NCBI RefSeq assembly: GCF_014836335.1
Contig: NZ_JACSRA010000033.1
Coordinates: 1-48,013 of the forward strand
DNA length: 48,013 nucleotides
Direction: 5' to 3'
DNA from: Clostridium cibarium
Lineage (GTDB): Bacteria; Bacillota; Clostridia; Clostridiales; Clostridiaceae
In this document: positions 16,543-25,690 of the stretch, one piece after another
Layout: each line of letters starts with the position of its first letter
Numbering within the stretch: the stretch's first letter is position 1
Translations under genes and position numbers: made by a program
The notes under the pieces: generated by a model
Databases searched by the model: none
Told to the model about the DNA's origin: nothing
What the model saw: the letters and a program-made list of their open reading frames with translations, nothing else

Positions 16543-17265
16543 TTACACTTCCCCCTTTGTAAGCTTTATGGCTTCCTCTAAGGACAATGTTTTTGCATAT
16601 ATAGCTTTTCCAGTTATAGCTCCATAAATATTCATATCATTTAATGCTTTTATATTTTCTATATCTCTTATTCCACCCGACGCAGTAATATTAATATTCA
16701 CTTCACTCTTTAGATTACTTAACATCTCTAAATTAGGGCCTTCTAAAGTCCCGTCCTTGCTTATATCTGTAACTATTATATTCTTAACTCCATACTCCTC
16801 AAGTTTCTTAGCAAAATCAATATAATAAAGAGAACTTCCTTCTAGCCAACCTCTTCCATAAACATATCCATCTTTACAGTCTATTCCAACAGCTATTTTT
16901 TCGCCAAAATTATCTATGGCTTTCTTTAAAAATACTTCATCTTCCATTGCACTAGTCCCAAGTATAATCCTAGACACTCCATTTTCAATTAGATATTTTA
17001 TGGTTTCATAGGTTCTAATTCCCCCCCCTACTTCCACTGGAATACTTACTTTATTAGCAACCTCTATAATAACTTCTCTATTAATTAATTTACCAGCTTT
17101 AGCTCCATCTAAATCCACAAGATGAATATACTCTGCCCCTGCATCTTGAAATGACTTAGAAGTTTCTAATATATCATCTGCTACTATTTCTTTCTTATTA
17201 TAATCTCCTTGATAGAGTCTTACCGGCTTACCATCTATTATATCTATAGCAGGTATAATTATCAT
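16543..17265 (-). CDS. hisA: ProFAR isomerase HisA
   Basis: HisA carries out the Amadori isomerisation of ProFAR to PRFAR, the fourth step. The 240-residue barrel is a relative of HisF. The catalytic aspartates are seen in PAIDIIDG (Asp8) and in VTDISKDGT. The phosphate-binding loops are GGGIRT and ASGGIRD. The ATG overlaps the hisH stop by 4 bases (ATGA), which indicates translational coupling. Confidence 0.97.
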   Translation of the reverse strand: MIIIPAIDIIDGKPVRLYQGDYNKKEIVADDILETSKSFQDAGAEYIHLVDLDGAKAGKLINREVIIEVANKVSIPVEVGGGIRTYETIKYLIENGVSRIILGTSAMEDEVFLKKAIDNFGEKIAVGIDCKDGYVYGRGWLEGSSLYYIDFAKKLEEYGVKNIIVTDISKDGTLEGPNLEMLSNLKSEVNINITASGGIRDIENIKALNDMNIYGAITGKAIYAKTLSLEEAIKLTKGEV

Positions 17266-17873
17266 AAAACCAACTCCTTAAAATTTTTGAGAATTCGAAG
17301 CCCATCTTCTCCACTTTTCTCAGGATGAAATTGTGCTCCCATAATATTATCTCTTCTTACCAGCCCTGGAATCTTAAGTTTTCCGTAGGTTGAATATCCT
17401 ACTAAATCCTCATCTCTATATTCTTGTGCATAATATGAATGAACATAGTAAACATAAGAATTTTCATTTATTCCATCGATTAAAATATCATTATTATTTT
17501 TTTCAAGATTGTTCCATCCTATATGAGGAATTTTTTCATAAGGATCTACCATTTTCCTTACTTCTCCTTTAAGTAGACCTAACCCCTTCTTCTCTTCTCC
17601 CTCATAACCTTTTTCAAATAATACTTGCATCCCAAGACATATGCCAAGTAGCGGTTTTCCCTTTACTACCTCTTCCTTTATAATATCTGATAATCCGGTT
17701 CTCTCCAAATTGTCCATGCAATCCTTAAATGCTCCTACACCTGGTAATATTAATGCGTCTGCTGTTCTTAAATCCTCTTTATCAGAAGATATCTTTGAAT
17801 GACAATCTATTTTATTTAAAGCATTGAAAACACTTTTTAAATTGCCCATCCCGTAATCTATTATTACTACCAT
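17262..17873 (-). CDS. hisH: Imidazole glycerol phosphate synthase subunit HisH
   Basis: HisH is the glutaminase subunit that supplies ammonia to HisF. The 203-residue class I amidotransferase shows the nucleophile cysteine in LLGICLGMQ and the His-Glu pair in QFHPEKS. AGGAGG is placed just before the ATG. It follows hisB by 9 bases and overlaps hisA by 4. Confidence 0.97.
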   Translation of the reverse strand: MVVIIDYGMGNLKSVFNALNKIDCHSKISSDKEDLRTADALILPGVGAFKDCMDNLERTGLSDIIKEEVVKGKPLLGICLGMQVLFEKGYEGEEKKGLGLLKGEVRKMVDPYEKIPHIGWNNLEKNNNDILIDGINENSYVYYVHSYYAQEYRDEDLVGYSTYGKLKIPGLVRRDNIMGAQFHPEKSGEDGLRILKNFKELVL

Positions 17874-17882
17874 AATAACCTC

Positions 17883-18473
17883 CTACAGCATACCTTTACT
17901 TGAAGGTATGACCATATTACTTTTATCTACTTCTTTAGCTTCTCTTATTGCTCTCCCAGTAGCCTTAAATAAAGCTTCTATTTTATGATGATCATTTTCT
18001 CCATAAATAATCCGTTCATGTAAGGTAATTTCTGAATTAAATGCAAATGCTCTAAAAAACTCCTTTACCATTTCAGTAGAAAAGTTTCCAATACTCTCTC
18101 TATTAAAATTACAATCAAATACTAAAAAACTTCTACCACTTATATCAAGTGAAACTTGAGCTAAAGATTCATCCATTGGAAGAAAAAAAGTTCCATATCT
18201 TCTTATTCCTCTCTTATCACCCAAAGCTTTTAAAAAAGCTTTTCCAAATATTATTCCTACATCTTCTACTAAATGATGATCACATACAACCAAATCACCT
18301 TTTGCTTTAATGTCCAAATCAAACATTCCATGAAAAGCCATTAAATCAAGCATATGATCAAAAAAACCTACTCCTGTTTCTATAGATGTTTTCCCTGTTC
18401 CATCAAGATTTAAGCTTAACTTAATTTGCGTTTCTTTTGTATTTCTTTCTAAAGCTACTATTCTTTTTTCCAT
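17883..18473 (-). CDS. hisB: Imidazoleglycerol-phosphate dehydratase HisB
   Basis: HisB dehydrates imidazole glycerol phosphate to imidazole acetol phosphate. The 196-residue protein has the two duplicated metal-binding histidine motifs, CDHHLVEDVG and NDHHKIEALFKA, plus FFDHMLDL. I chose the ATG at 18473 because GGAGGTGAG directly precedes it, inside the end of hisC. A longer ORF starting at 18566 would overlap hisC by about 90 bases and is not credible. It is monofunctional, without the phosphatase domain found in enterobacteria. Confidence 0.96.
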   Translation of the reverse strand: MEKRIVALERNTKETQIKLSLNLDGTGKTSIETGVGFFDHMLDLMAFHGMFDLDIKAKGDLVVCDHHLVEDVGIIFGKAFLKALGDKRGIRRYGTFFLPMDESLAQVSLDISGRSFLVFDCNFNRESIGNFSTEMVKEFFRAFAFNSEITLHERIIYGENDHHKIEALFKATGRAIREAKEVDKSNMVIPSSKGML

Positions 18474-18474
18474 A

Positions 18475-19527
18475 TTACTCACCTCCATAGACAAATATTC
18501 TCCGTAAACTTTGAAGAAGTTTGCTATTTTCAAAAGGTGAGCCAATTGTAATTCTAAAACTATCATCTTGAAAATCTCTTATATTAATCCCATTCATTTT
18601 TAATCCATGAATAAGAGCTTCCTTATATAGAGTTCTCCCAAAAATATAATTTGCTTTAGATTTAAAAAATTCTATCTCTAATGCTGCTTCTTTCTCTATT
18701 TTTTTAAGCTCTTCATAAACTTTTTCTCTTTCTTCTACTATCTTTCTGCTATCTTCCCTAGCTCTAGTTTGATCATTCAATGCAACTTCTGCAACAACCT
18801 GTGAAAGAGAACTAACACTATACGGTACTCTATTCTCATTAAACTTCTTAATATTATCTTTATTTGAAATCAAAAATCCTATTCTTAATGCTGCAAGACC
18901 CCATGCTTTTGATAATGTCCTCGTTACTAATAAGTTATTATATTTATTTATCTCCCCTACTATACTCTCTCCATAAAATTCATAATATGCTTCATCAACA
19001 ACAACATAAATATCCTTAAAAGCTTCAACAACCTTTTTTACTTCTTCTAGTGTAAATGCATATCCAGTTGGATTATTTGGATTAGAAAACATAATCAAAT
19101 CTACATTTTCTTTTTTTCCTAGTTCTATAAACTTATCTACATCTACATAACCATCCCTATTACTCTGATATTTTACAATCTTTCCACCTTGCATAGATAC
19201 ATAATAATCATACATAGTAAAATCAGGAAAAACTGTGAGAAGTTTTTTATTTTTATCTATTATAATATTAATAATTAGCCCTAACATTTCATCTGAACCA
19301 TTACCAATTATTATATTATCCTTAGTTATTTCATCTCCAATGTAACTAGCATATAATTCTTTGATTTTGACATTATTATTATTAGGATATCTATTAAAAT
19401 CAATCTTATTAAATGAACTTTTCATCATTCCAAGCAATTCTTTTTCTATTCTTAAAGAACTTTCATTACTATTTAGATTTATTTCATTCTGGCCTTTTAA
19501 GGTTATATAAGAATTAATATCTTTCAT
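18475..19527 (-). CDS. hisC: Histidinol-phosphate aminotransferase HisC
   Basis: This PLP-dependent class I/II aminotransferase converts imidazole acetol phosphate to histidinol phosphate. It has 350 residues. Conserved points are the PLP-binding SNPNNPTG, the VDEAYYEF stretch, the Schiff-base lysine in TLSKAWGLAALR and the phosphate-binding arginine in the same stretch (ALRIGF). The ATG overlaps the hisD stop by one base (TAATG), and the gene ends 1 base before hisB. No separate histidinol phosphatase is seen in the operon. Confidence 0.96.
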   Translation of the reverse strand: MKDINSYITLKGQNEINLNSNESSLRIEKELLGMMKSSFNKIDFNRYPNNNNVKIKELYASYIGDEITKDNIIIGNGSDEMLGLIINIIIDKNKKLLTVFPDFTMYDYYVSMQGGKIVKYQSNRDGYVDVDKFIELGKKENVDLIMFSNPNNPTGYAFTLEEVKKVVEAFKDIYVVVDEAYYEFYGESIVGEINKYNNLLVTRTLSKAWGLAALRIGFLISNKDNIKKFNENRVPYSVSSLSQVVAEVALNDQTRAREDSRKIVEEREKVYEELKKIEKEAALEIEFFKSKANYIFGRTLYKEALIHGLKMNGINIRDFQDDSFRITIGSPFENSKLLQSLRRIFVYGGE

Positions 19528-20813
19528 TATTTTAGCCTCACTTTCACAGAATTTGCATGTGCAGTAAGACCTTCCTTGTTGGCTATGTTAATTATCTTTT
19601 CACCATCTTCTTTTATCGCTTCTTCTGAATAATATAAGAATGATGATTTTTTTATAAAACTGTCTACTGAAAGTGCTGAAAAAAACTTTGCAGTGCCATT
19701 TGTAGGCAACACGTGATTTGTTCCCCCAAAGTAATCTCCTATAGGCTCTGGTGTATTATACCCAAGAAATACTGAACCAGCGCTCTTTACCTTACCTAAA
19801 AGCTCCATTGAATTCTGAACCATTAATTCAAGATGTTCAGGAGCTATTCTATTTGAAACTTCAATACATTCATCAATACTACTGCAGATAATAGCTTTTC
19901 CATGATTTATTAGTGAATCTTTAATTATATCTTTTCTTAAAAGATCATTAATCTGTTTTTCTAATTCCGAATTAACTTTTTCATATAGTTCTTTACATGT
20001 AGTAACAAGTATCGAAGATGCTAATTTATCATGTTCTGCTTGTGACATTAAATCTGCCGCTATATAACTAGCTTCAGCCCCTTCATCAGCTATTATAAGT
20101 ATTTCACTCGGACCAGCAATCATATCAATATCAACTGTTCCAAATACAAGTTTTTTAGCTGTAGCCACAAATATATTTCCTGGCCCAACAATTTTATCAA
20201 CTTTTGGAATAGCTTCAGTTCCATAAGCTAATGCTGCCACGGCTTGAGCTCCCCCGACTTTATATACAGTATCAATTCCTGAAATTTTTGCTGCTACTCC
20301 TATATAAGGATTTATTTTTCCGTCTTTATTGGGTGGTGTAACCATAACTATTTGCTCTACTCCAGCAACCTTTGCTGGTATTACATTCATGAGAACTGAT
20401 GAAGGATATGCAGCTGTACCTCCTGGCACATAAACTCCTACTGAATCTAAAGGCAGGATTCTTTGTCCTAAAAATACGCCTCTTTCTTTATTTAGTATAA
20501 AGCCTCTTCCTTTTTGAGCTTTATGATAGTATTCTATATTTTCCTTCGCTTCTTTAAGATTGTTAATAAACTCAACATCTACTTCATTAAAACACTCACT
20601 TAATTCTTCTTCACTGACTTTGAAATCTTTAATTTTTACTTTATCAAACTTTTCAGTATATTCTTTTATAGCAATATCTCCTCTTAATCTAACATCTTTT
20701 AGTATCTTAGATACAGATTCCAATATCTCTTCACTTTCTGAATTCGCCCTTTCATTTAATTCTTTAATAAGAAGATTCCATCCTTTTTCTTCTAAATTAA
20801 AAAGTTTTAACAT
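19527..20813 (-). CDS. hisD: Histidinol dehydrogenase HisD
   Basis: HisD oxidises histidinol to histidine in two NAD-dependent steps. At 428 residues it has the normal length. Zinc and substrate ligands are visible in SQAEHDK, in the catalytic APEHLEL and in GPSEILI. KVGGAQAVAALAYGTE is the family signature region. GGTGGAG is the ribosome site, 28 bases after hisG. The short gap holds two copies of TAAGCAA. Confidence 0.97.
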   Translation of the reverse strand: MLKLFNLEEKGWNLLIKELNERANSESEEILESVSKILKDVRLRGDIAIKEYTEKFDKVKIKDFKVSEEELSECFNEVDVEFINNLKEAKENIEYYHKAQKGRGFILNKERGVFLGQRILPLDSVGVYVPGGTAAYPSSVLMNVIPAKVAGVEQIVMVTPPNKDGKINPYIGVAAKISGIDTVYKVGGAQAVAALAYGTEAIPKVDKIVGPGNIFVATAKKLVFGTVDIDMIAGPSEILIIADEGAEASYIAADLMSQAEHDKLASSILVTTCKELYEKVNSELEKQINDLLRKDIIKDSLINHGKAIICSSIDECIEVSNRIAPEHLELMVQNSMELLGKVKSAGSVFLGYNTPEPIGDYFGGTNHVLPTNGTAKFFSALSVDSFIKKSSFLYYSEEAIKEDGEKIINIANKEGLTAHANSVKVRLK

Positions 20814-20841
20814 TTTCTACTCCACCTTTGCTTATTGCTTA

Positions 20842-21471
20842 TTACTTATCTAATACTTTTCTTATTCTTTCAATAAATGATTCTATTTCTCTCTTTTTCA
20901 TTTTAAAGCTTGCTTTATTCACTATTACCCTAGCACTAATGTCACAAATTGTGTCATATATAATTAATCCATTTTCTTTAAGAGTAGTGCCTGTTTCCAT
21001 AATATCAACTATAGCATCACATAATCCTAATATAGGCGCTAATTCAACTGATCCCTCTATTTTTATTATTTCAACATCCATTCCTTTCTTCTTAAAATAC
21101 TCTTTTGCTACTGTTGGATATTTCGTTCCTATTTTTATATGACCAATTTTTTTTAGAAATTGATTTTCAGGTAATGAAGCTACTATAAATTTACATTTAC
21201 CTATCCCAAGATCTAAAACTTCATAATAATTATTATCTGATTCTAACAATGTGTCCTTACCAACTACCCCAATATCAGCAACACCATGTTCTACATAAGT
21301 TATAGAATCAGCAGCTTTTACCAAGAAATATTTTATATCTTCCTTAGTATCATTAAATACTAATTTTCTACCCTTATCTTTCAATTCGTCTGTTCCAAAA
21401 CTTGCTTTATCAAGTAACTTAACAGTTTCTTTTTCCAATCTTCCTTTTGTTAATGCTATACTTATACTCAT
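20842..21471 (-). CDS. hisG: ATP phosphoribosyltransferase, short form HisG
   Basis: HisG condenses ATP with PRPP, the committed step of the pathway. At 209 residues it is the short form, which lacks the C-terminal regulatory domain and needs HisZ. That partner is encoded directly upstream. The PRPP-binding loop is DIMETGTTLKENGL. The ATG overlaps the hisZ stop by 4 bases, suggesting stoichiometric co-translation. Confidence 0.97.
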   Translation of the reverse strand: MSISIALTKGRLEKETVKLLDKASFGTDELKDKGRKLVFNDTKEDIKYFLVKAADSITYVEHGVADIGVVGKDTLLESDNNYYEVLDLGIGKCKFIVASLPENQFLKKIGHIKIGTKYPTVAKEYFKKKGMDVEIIKIEGSVELAPILGLCDAIVDIMETGTTLKENGLIIYDTICDISARVIVNKASFKMKKREIESFIERIRKVLDK

Positions 21472-22610
21472 CTATTATTACCTGCTTCCTGAACATTAAT
21501 TTCATCTTGATTGGAATCACAAATCATATTAACTATAAACCCTTGTTTTCTAAGTTCCTCCGCTTTTTTAAAAGCTTCAACTTGAAATTTTTCTTCATAA
21601 TGAAGTTTATATGATTGTTTATCTACTATTTTCTTATTCTTCATAATATCTAGTACTGAGTCAAGATTTATAGAGAATCCAACAGCTTTTCTATTTTCTC
21701 CAAAATATGAAATTAAATTATCATATCTTCCACCACTTAAAACTGTAGCTCCTACGCCACCTACATATCCTCTAAAAATTATCCCAGTATAATAATCAAG
21801 TCTAGGTACCATTCCTAAATCATAAGTTACCATTTCTCCATAACCTAGTTCATCTAATACTTTTGAAAGTCTTTCTAGATACTCTATACTATTTTTAATT
21901 TCATCATTGAAGCAATAATTTTTACCTTCCTCTAAAACTTCCTTTCCTCCAAAAAGCCAAGGAACCTTTTTAAAAAATTCTTTATAAACTTCTGCCACAT
22001 CTAGAAAATCTAAATATTCATCTAGCTCTTTTAAACTTTTTCTATCAATAAGTTCTGCTAATTCTAACTTTTCTTCTTCCTCCAAGCCCAAGTCCTTAAT
22101 TACAGAATTAAAAAAATTGATATTTCCTATTTCAAGCTTATATTGCCTCACCTCTAATGCTTTTAACACATCCAAGGCCGTAAGCAAAATTTCCAAATCT
22201 GAACACTTATCTTCTGCTCCAATAAGTTCAACTCCGCAGTCAGTATATTCATTCTTTTTACCACCAAGACTTTCATGAACTCTATAAACATTGGAACTGT
22301 ACCTAAATCTAATAGGTCCAGGAATATCTTTAAACTTAGTCGCAACTACCCTTGCTATAGGAATAGTCATATCCGGTCTAAGCACCAATATTTTCCCTTT
22401 ATTGTCAAAAAATTTATACACCTCCTCTTCTTTTAAATTTTGAAATCCACAATTAAAAGTCTCATAAAATTCTATTGTCGGTGTTACAACTTCCTTATAG
22501 CCCCATTTATCTAGTAATTCCTCAATGTCAATTTGTAGTTTTTTCTTAATAGCACATTCACCTAAGACTAAATCTCTTGTTCCTTCAGGTATTATATATT
22601 TTTTCCCCAT
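21468..22610 (-). CDS. hisZ: ATP phosphoribosyltransferase regulatory subunit HisZ
   Basis: HisZ is a HisRS-like paralogue without aminoacylation activity. It forms a hetero-octamer with short HisG and gives histidine feedback. The 380-residue protein shows the class II aminoacyl-tRNA synthetase-like core: IPEGTRDLVLGE at the start, VLRPDMTIPIARVVA, FRYSSNVYR and, later, YYTGIIFRGYV. It lacks the full anticodon-binding domain of true HisRS, as expected for HisZ, though the tail (KAEELRKQGF) resembles its beginning. AAGGAGGGG stands before the ATG. It is the first gene of the operon, below a promoter with a palindromic operator. Confidence 0.95.
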   Translation of the reverse strand: MGKKYIIPEGTRDLVLGECAIKKKLQIDIEELLDKWGYKEVVTPTIEFYETFNCGFQNLKEEEVYKFFDNKGKILVLRPDMTIPIARVVATKFKDIPGPIRFRYSSNVYRVHESLGGKKNEYTDCGVELIGAEDKCSDLEILLTALDVLKALEVRQYKLEIGNINFFNSVIKDLGLEEEEKLELAELIDRKSLKELDEYLDFLDVAEVYKEFFKKVPWLFGGKEVLEEGKNYCFNDEIKNSIEYLERLSKVLDELGYGEMVTYDLGMVPRLDYYTGIIFRGYVGGVGATVLSGGRYDNLISYFGENRKAVGFSINLDSVLDIMKNKKIVDKQSYKLHYEEKFQVEAFKKAEELRKQGFIVNMICDSNQDEINVQEAGNNR

Positions 22611-22625
22611 AGCCCCTCCTTGCTT

Positions 22626-22651
22626 TATCGATTTAGTGTACTAAATTGATA
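22626..22651. promoter_or_regulatory. 26-bp palindromic operator of the his operon
   Basis: Half-sites TATC-G-ATTTAGT (22626-22637) and ACTAAAT-T-GATA (22640-22651) form an inverted repeat around a central GT, with one mismatched position per arm. It starts about 6 bases downstream of the expected transcription start, a repressor-type position. The TAGT/ACTA core resembles half-sites of TrpR-family operators, so the HisR/YerC type repressor predicted for Firmicute his genes is the natural candidate. That assignment is inference. Confidence 0.65.
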
Positions 22652-22663
22652 AATTATATTTTA

Positions 22664-22692
22664 ATAATAATATATCATATTATCACTGTCAA
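22664..22692 (-). promoter_or_regulatory. Sigma-A promoter of the his operon
   Basis: On the minus strand a perfect TTGACA (22692-22687) and TATTAT (22669-22664) are 17 bases apart. The expected start is near 22657, giving a leader of about 47 bases. That is too short for a T-box or a histidine attenuator. Confidence 0.8.
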
Positions 22693-22768
22693 TAATAACT
22701 TTTGCACAAATGTATTAAAAAATTCATATAATTATTAAGCATATGATAATAACCACTATATTTTTCTT

Positions 22769-22803
22769 AACGAAAAAGAGTGAAATAAATTATTTCACTC
22801 TTT
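22769..22803 (-). terminator. Terminator after the thrC-thrB-ACT operon
   Basis: AAAGAGTGAAATA (22775-22787) pairs perfectly with TATTTCACTCTTT (22791-22803). The minus-strand tail continues with T. Confidence 0.85.
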
Positions 22804-22820
22804 AACATTCATCTTACATC

Positions 22821-23258
22821 CTACTCCATAGCTATAAACTCAACTTTTTCAACCCTATCTAATTTTGATAAATCCCCAACTAGTGTTTTTATGTCTCCGT
22901 TTAAATTGCTCATATCTATAGTTAAACTGACGTAAGCATATCCGTTTAATGGTATTCCTTGATTTATTGTCAATATACTTCCACCAACACTTGATATATA
23001 ATTCAATATAGTAGACAACACACCTGTTCCATCTATTATCATTATATTGAATGTAGCTTTTTGCCCTTTGGGACTCTCTGAAAACTCAAATACAAAATCC
23101 CTATACTTATAATATACACTTCTACTTACTCCAGCTAACCTTGTAGCCTCTGTTACTTCTTTTACTTTACCTTCTTTTAGTAATTTCTTCGCTTTTACAA
23201 CTTTTTCATATACTTCTGGTAAAACTCTTTTATCAATTACAAAAAAATTTCCTTGCAC
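22821..23258 (-). CDS. ACT-domain protein (PheB/UPF0735 family)
   Basis: This 145-residue protein has an N-terminal basic part with a helix-turn-helix-like stretch (VTEATRLAGVSRSVYYKYRD, about 40-59) and a C-terminal ACT domain (about 68-143, MIIDGTGVLSTILNYISSVG). Members of this family are often encoded beside thrB or hom in Firmicutes and are thought to sense an amino acid. The HTH-like part could give a regulatory role. The start is GTG at 23258, inside the last 22 bases of thrB, with GAGGG at 9 bases. It is certainly co-transcribed with thrC-thrB. The ligand is unknown. Confidence 0.9.
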   Translation of the reverse strand: MQGNFFVIDKRVLPEVYEKVVKAKKLLKEGKVKEVTEATRLAGVSRSVYYKYRDFVFEFSESPKGQKATFNIMIIDGTGVLSTILNYISSVGGSILTINQGIPLNGYAYVSLTIDMSNLNGDIKTLVGDLSKLDRVEKVEFIAME

Positions 23259-24154
23259 TCCTCATCACCCTCTAGTACTATTGCCCCTAATTTATCCACT
23301 GATAACTCAAAAACATTCCAATCTAAAGATTTAAGCTTTAAAAATTCTTGAATTTTCACTTTAAATTCTCTATCCTGATTCAACGATAGAGCCATAATGG
23401 TAGGTCCAGCTCCACTTAAATAAGAAGCTAATCCTTGAGCTTTGTAAATTTCTTCTTTTACTTCATAAAATCCACTTATGAGACTACTTCTATATTTCTC
23501 ATGAAACGCATCCTTACAAGCATGTTTAAGTAATTCTAAATTTCCATTTGATATTGCAGCAACTAAAAGTGACGCTCTTCCTACGTTATAAACTCCATCA
23601 TTTAAAGATATTTCGCTTGGCAAAACCTTTCTTGCCTCATTGGTAGAAAGTTTAAAATTAGGTATAATAGGAATGAACTTAATTTTTTCATTAACATTTA
23701 TCTTTTGATAATATATCTTTTTCTCTTCAGTTACAGCAACTACCATGTTTCCAAGCAATGCTGGCGCAACATTATCTGGATGCCCTTCAATTTCAACCGC
23801 CATTTCAAGTATTTCATCTTGAGAAAACTTTTTACCTAAAATTTCATTAGCTCCAACTAGTCCCCCAACTATACAGCTAGAACTACTTCCAAGTCCTCTC
23901 GATACTGGTATGTCCTGTTTTAAAGTTGATATTTCTATCCCCTTAGGTTTGTACCCAGCCTTACTAAAACATTTCATCATGGCTTTGTAAACTATATTGT
24001 CTTCATTGCAAAATTCCTCTGGAACTCCATTAAAACTCAATCCATTATCTATTTCTCTAAATCCAAATATATTATAGAGATTTAGAGCTACTCCTAAAGA
24101 ATCAAAGCCTGGCCCCATATTAGCTGAAGTAGCTGGTACTCTTATTTTAATCAT
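23237..24154 (-). CDS. thrB: Homoserine kinase ThrB
   Basis: ThrB phosphorylates homoserine, the step before threonine synthase. The 305-residue GHMP kinase shows the N-terminal VPATSANMGPGFDSLG motif and the ATP-binding loop PVSRGLGSSSS (near residue 87). The C-terminal glycine-rich motif is LSGAGPTIMAL. It follows thrC by 8 bases with a weak ribosome site (AAAGTAGG), suggesting coupling to thrC. No hom gene is in the cluster. Confidence 0.96.
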   Translation of the reverse strand: MIKIRVPATSANMGPGFDSLGVALNLYNIFGFREIDNGLSFNGVPEEFCNEDNIVYKAMMKCFSKAGYKPKGIEISTLKQDIPVSRGLGSSSSCIVGGLVGANEILGKKFSQDEILEMAVEIEGHPDNVAPALLGNMVVAVTEEKKIYYQKINVNEKIKFIPIIPNFKLSTNEARKVLPSEISLNDGVYNVGRASLLVAAISNGNLELLKHACKDAFHEKYRSSLISGFYEVKEEIYKAQGLASYLSGAGPTIMALSLNQDREFKVKIQEFLKLKSLDWNVFELSVDKLGAIVLEGDEECKEIFL

Positions 24155-24162
24155 GGTAGTAC

Positions 24163-25617
24163 CTACTTTAAGTATGATAAAAGAGCTTGTTTCATCTCAT
24201 TTTTATCCCATACTTCTTTATGTAAAATGCTTTTTTTAGCTAACCCTACTAAATTTGTAGGAATTTCAACTTTTGTTTCTTCAAATAATTTATTTAGCAC
24301 TTCAAAATCATTTAATTCCTCTATATTAATATTAAGTGAAGAGCAAATACTTCTAGGGAATTTATACGGGCTTGCTGTTGATCCTATTAACACTTGTCTA
24401 TTATCCCCTGTCTCTTTTACATATTTTTCATTTACTACTTTAGCTACAGCAGTATGAGTATCTATTAGATATCCCTCTTTTTCATATATATCACTTATTG
24501 CTTTTGAAACTTCTTCTTGATTTGCAAAGTTTCCATAAAAATCTTTTAAGAATTCACTAATTTTGTTTGAAACTTTATAAACTCCTTTCGCCATTAAAGA
24601 ATCCATAAGTCTCTTAATCTCTTCTCCATCTCTTCCACTTCCTTCAAATAACAATCTTTCTAAATTTGAAGAAACTAAAATATCCATAGATGGTGATTCT
24701 GTCAAAATAAGTTCTCTTCTTTTATCATATATTCCTGTCTGAAAGAATTCAGTTAGTACCTTATTTTCATTTGATGCACAAATAAATTTATGTACTGGCA
24801 ATCCCATTCTCTTAGCATAATATGATGCTAAAATGTTCCCAAAATTCCCTGTAGGTACTGCTACATTTATTTCTTCCCCTAATTTAATCTTTCCTTGTCC
24901 AACTAGTTTGAAATAACCGTAAAAATAGTAAACAATTTGAGGTACAAGTCTCCCTATATTAATTGAATTTGCAGAAGATAAAAGATAGCCACCTCTTCTT
25001 ACCTCTTCTTTAAAAGACTCATCTCCAAAAATTTCTTTCACCCCGGTTTGTGCATTATCAAAATTACCTGTAATACCAAACACTTTAACGTTATTTCCTT
25101 CTTGTGTAACCATTTGCCTTTCTTGAATAGTACTAACTCCATTTTTAGGATAATAAACAACTACTTTAAATCCATCAACATTACTAAAACCCTCTAAAGC
25201 AGCTTTACCAGTATCTCCAGATGTAGCAGTCAATATAACTATTTCCTCTTTTAATCCTAAAGCCTTTTTTGCTCTTTTCATAATTTGAGGAAGAAATAAT
25301 AAAGCAGCATCTTTAAATGCACAAGTTGGTCCATGATATAACTCTAAAAAATCCTTATTTACTTTAACTTCAAAACGATTCTTATACGCATCATTTATTG
25401 CATCTTTTAAATCCTCTTCATTAATATCAGTAAAATACTCCTTTATTATCTTAAAAGCTAGTTCTTCATATGATAAATCTTTATCATACTTTATCAAGTT
25501 AAACAAATTTGGAAAAGATTCTGGAACATATAGACCTCCATCTTTAGCTATTCCTCTAATTATAGCCTCAGCCGAAGATACATCTTTCTCTAACCCTCTT
25601 GTACTTTGAAATTTCAT
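24163..25617 (-). CDS. thrC: Threonine synthase ThrC (long form)
   Basis: ThrC converts O-phosphohomoserine to threonine with PLP. At 484 residues this is the long type found in E. coli and yeast, recognised by the start FQSTRGLEKDVSSAEAI and GLYVPE. The Schiff-base lysine is Lys102 in TCAFKDAAL. Further conserved stretches are TATSGDTGKAALEGF and NFGNILASYYAKRMGLP. GGGGTGATAAA precedes the ATG. It heads the thrC-thrB-ACT operon, and a promoter overlapped by a long inverted repeat lies upstream. Confidence 0.97.
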   Translation of the reverse strand: MKFQSTRGLEKDVSSAEAIIRGIAKDGGLYVPESFPNLFNLIKYDKDLSYEELAFKIIKEYFTDINEEDLKDAINDAYKNRFEVKVNKDFLELYHGPTCAFKDAALLFLPQIMKRAKKALGLKEEIVILTATSGDTGKAALEGFSNVDGFKVVVYYPKNGVSTIQERQMVTQEGNNVKVFGITGNFDNAQTGVKEIFGDESFKEEVRRGGYLLSSANSINIGRLVPQIVYYFYGYFKLVGQGKIKLGEEINVAVPTGNFGNILASYYAKRMGLPVHKFICASNENKVLTEFFQTGIYDKRRELILTESPSMDILVSSNLERLLFEGSGRDGEEIKRLMDSLMAKGVYKVSNKISEFLKDFYGNFANQEEVSKAISDIYEKEGYLIDTHTAVAKVVNEKYVKETGDNRQVLIGSTASPYKFPRSICSSLNINIEELNDFEVLNKLFEETKVEIPTNLVGLAKKSILHKEVWDKNEMKQALLSYLK

Positions 25618-25661
25618 TTTATCACCCCAAGTATATTATTATGTGAAATTTTCTTAATACA

Positions 25662-25690
25662 ATAATATCATGTTCTTCTAATAAAAACAA
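25662..25690 (-). promoter_or_regulatory. Probable promoter of thrC
   Basis: On the minus strand TTGTTT (25690-25685) and TATTAT (25667-25662) are 17 bases apart. The -35 element lies inside the inverted repeat at 25671-25710. The expected leader is about 37 bases, with no T-box features. Confidence 0.55.

Noticed and set aside
18474..18566. Upstream extension of hisB
   Set aside because: It would overlap hisC by about 90 bases; the ATG at 18473 has a strong ribosome site and fits the family length.
22611..22700. T-box or histidine attenuator before hisZ
   Set aside because: The leader is only about 47 bases with no T-box sequence, no specifier hairpin and no terminator; a palindromic operator is present instead.
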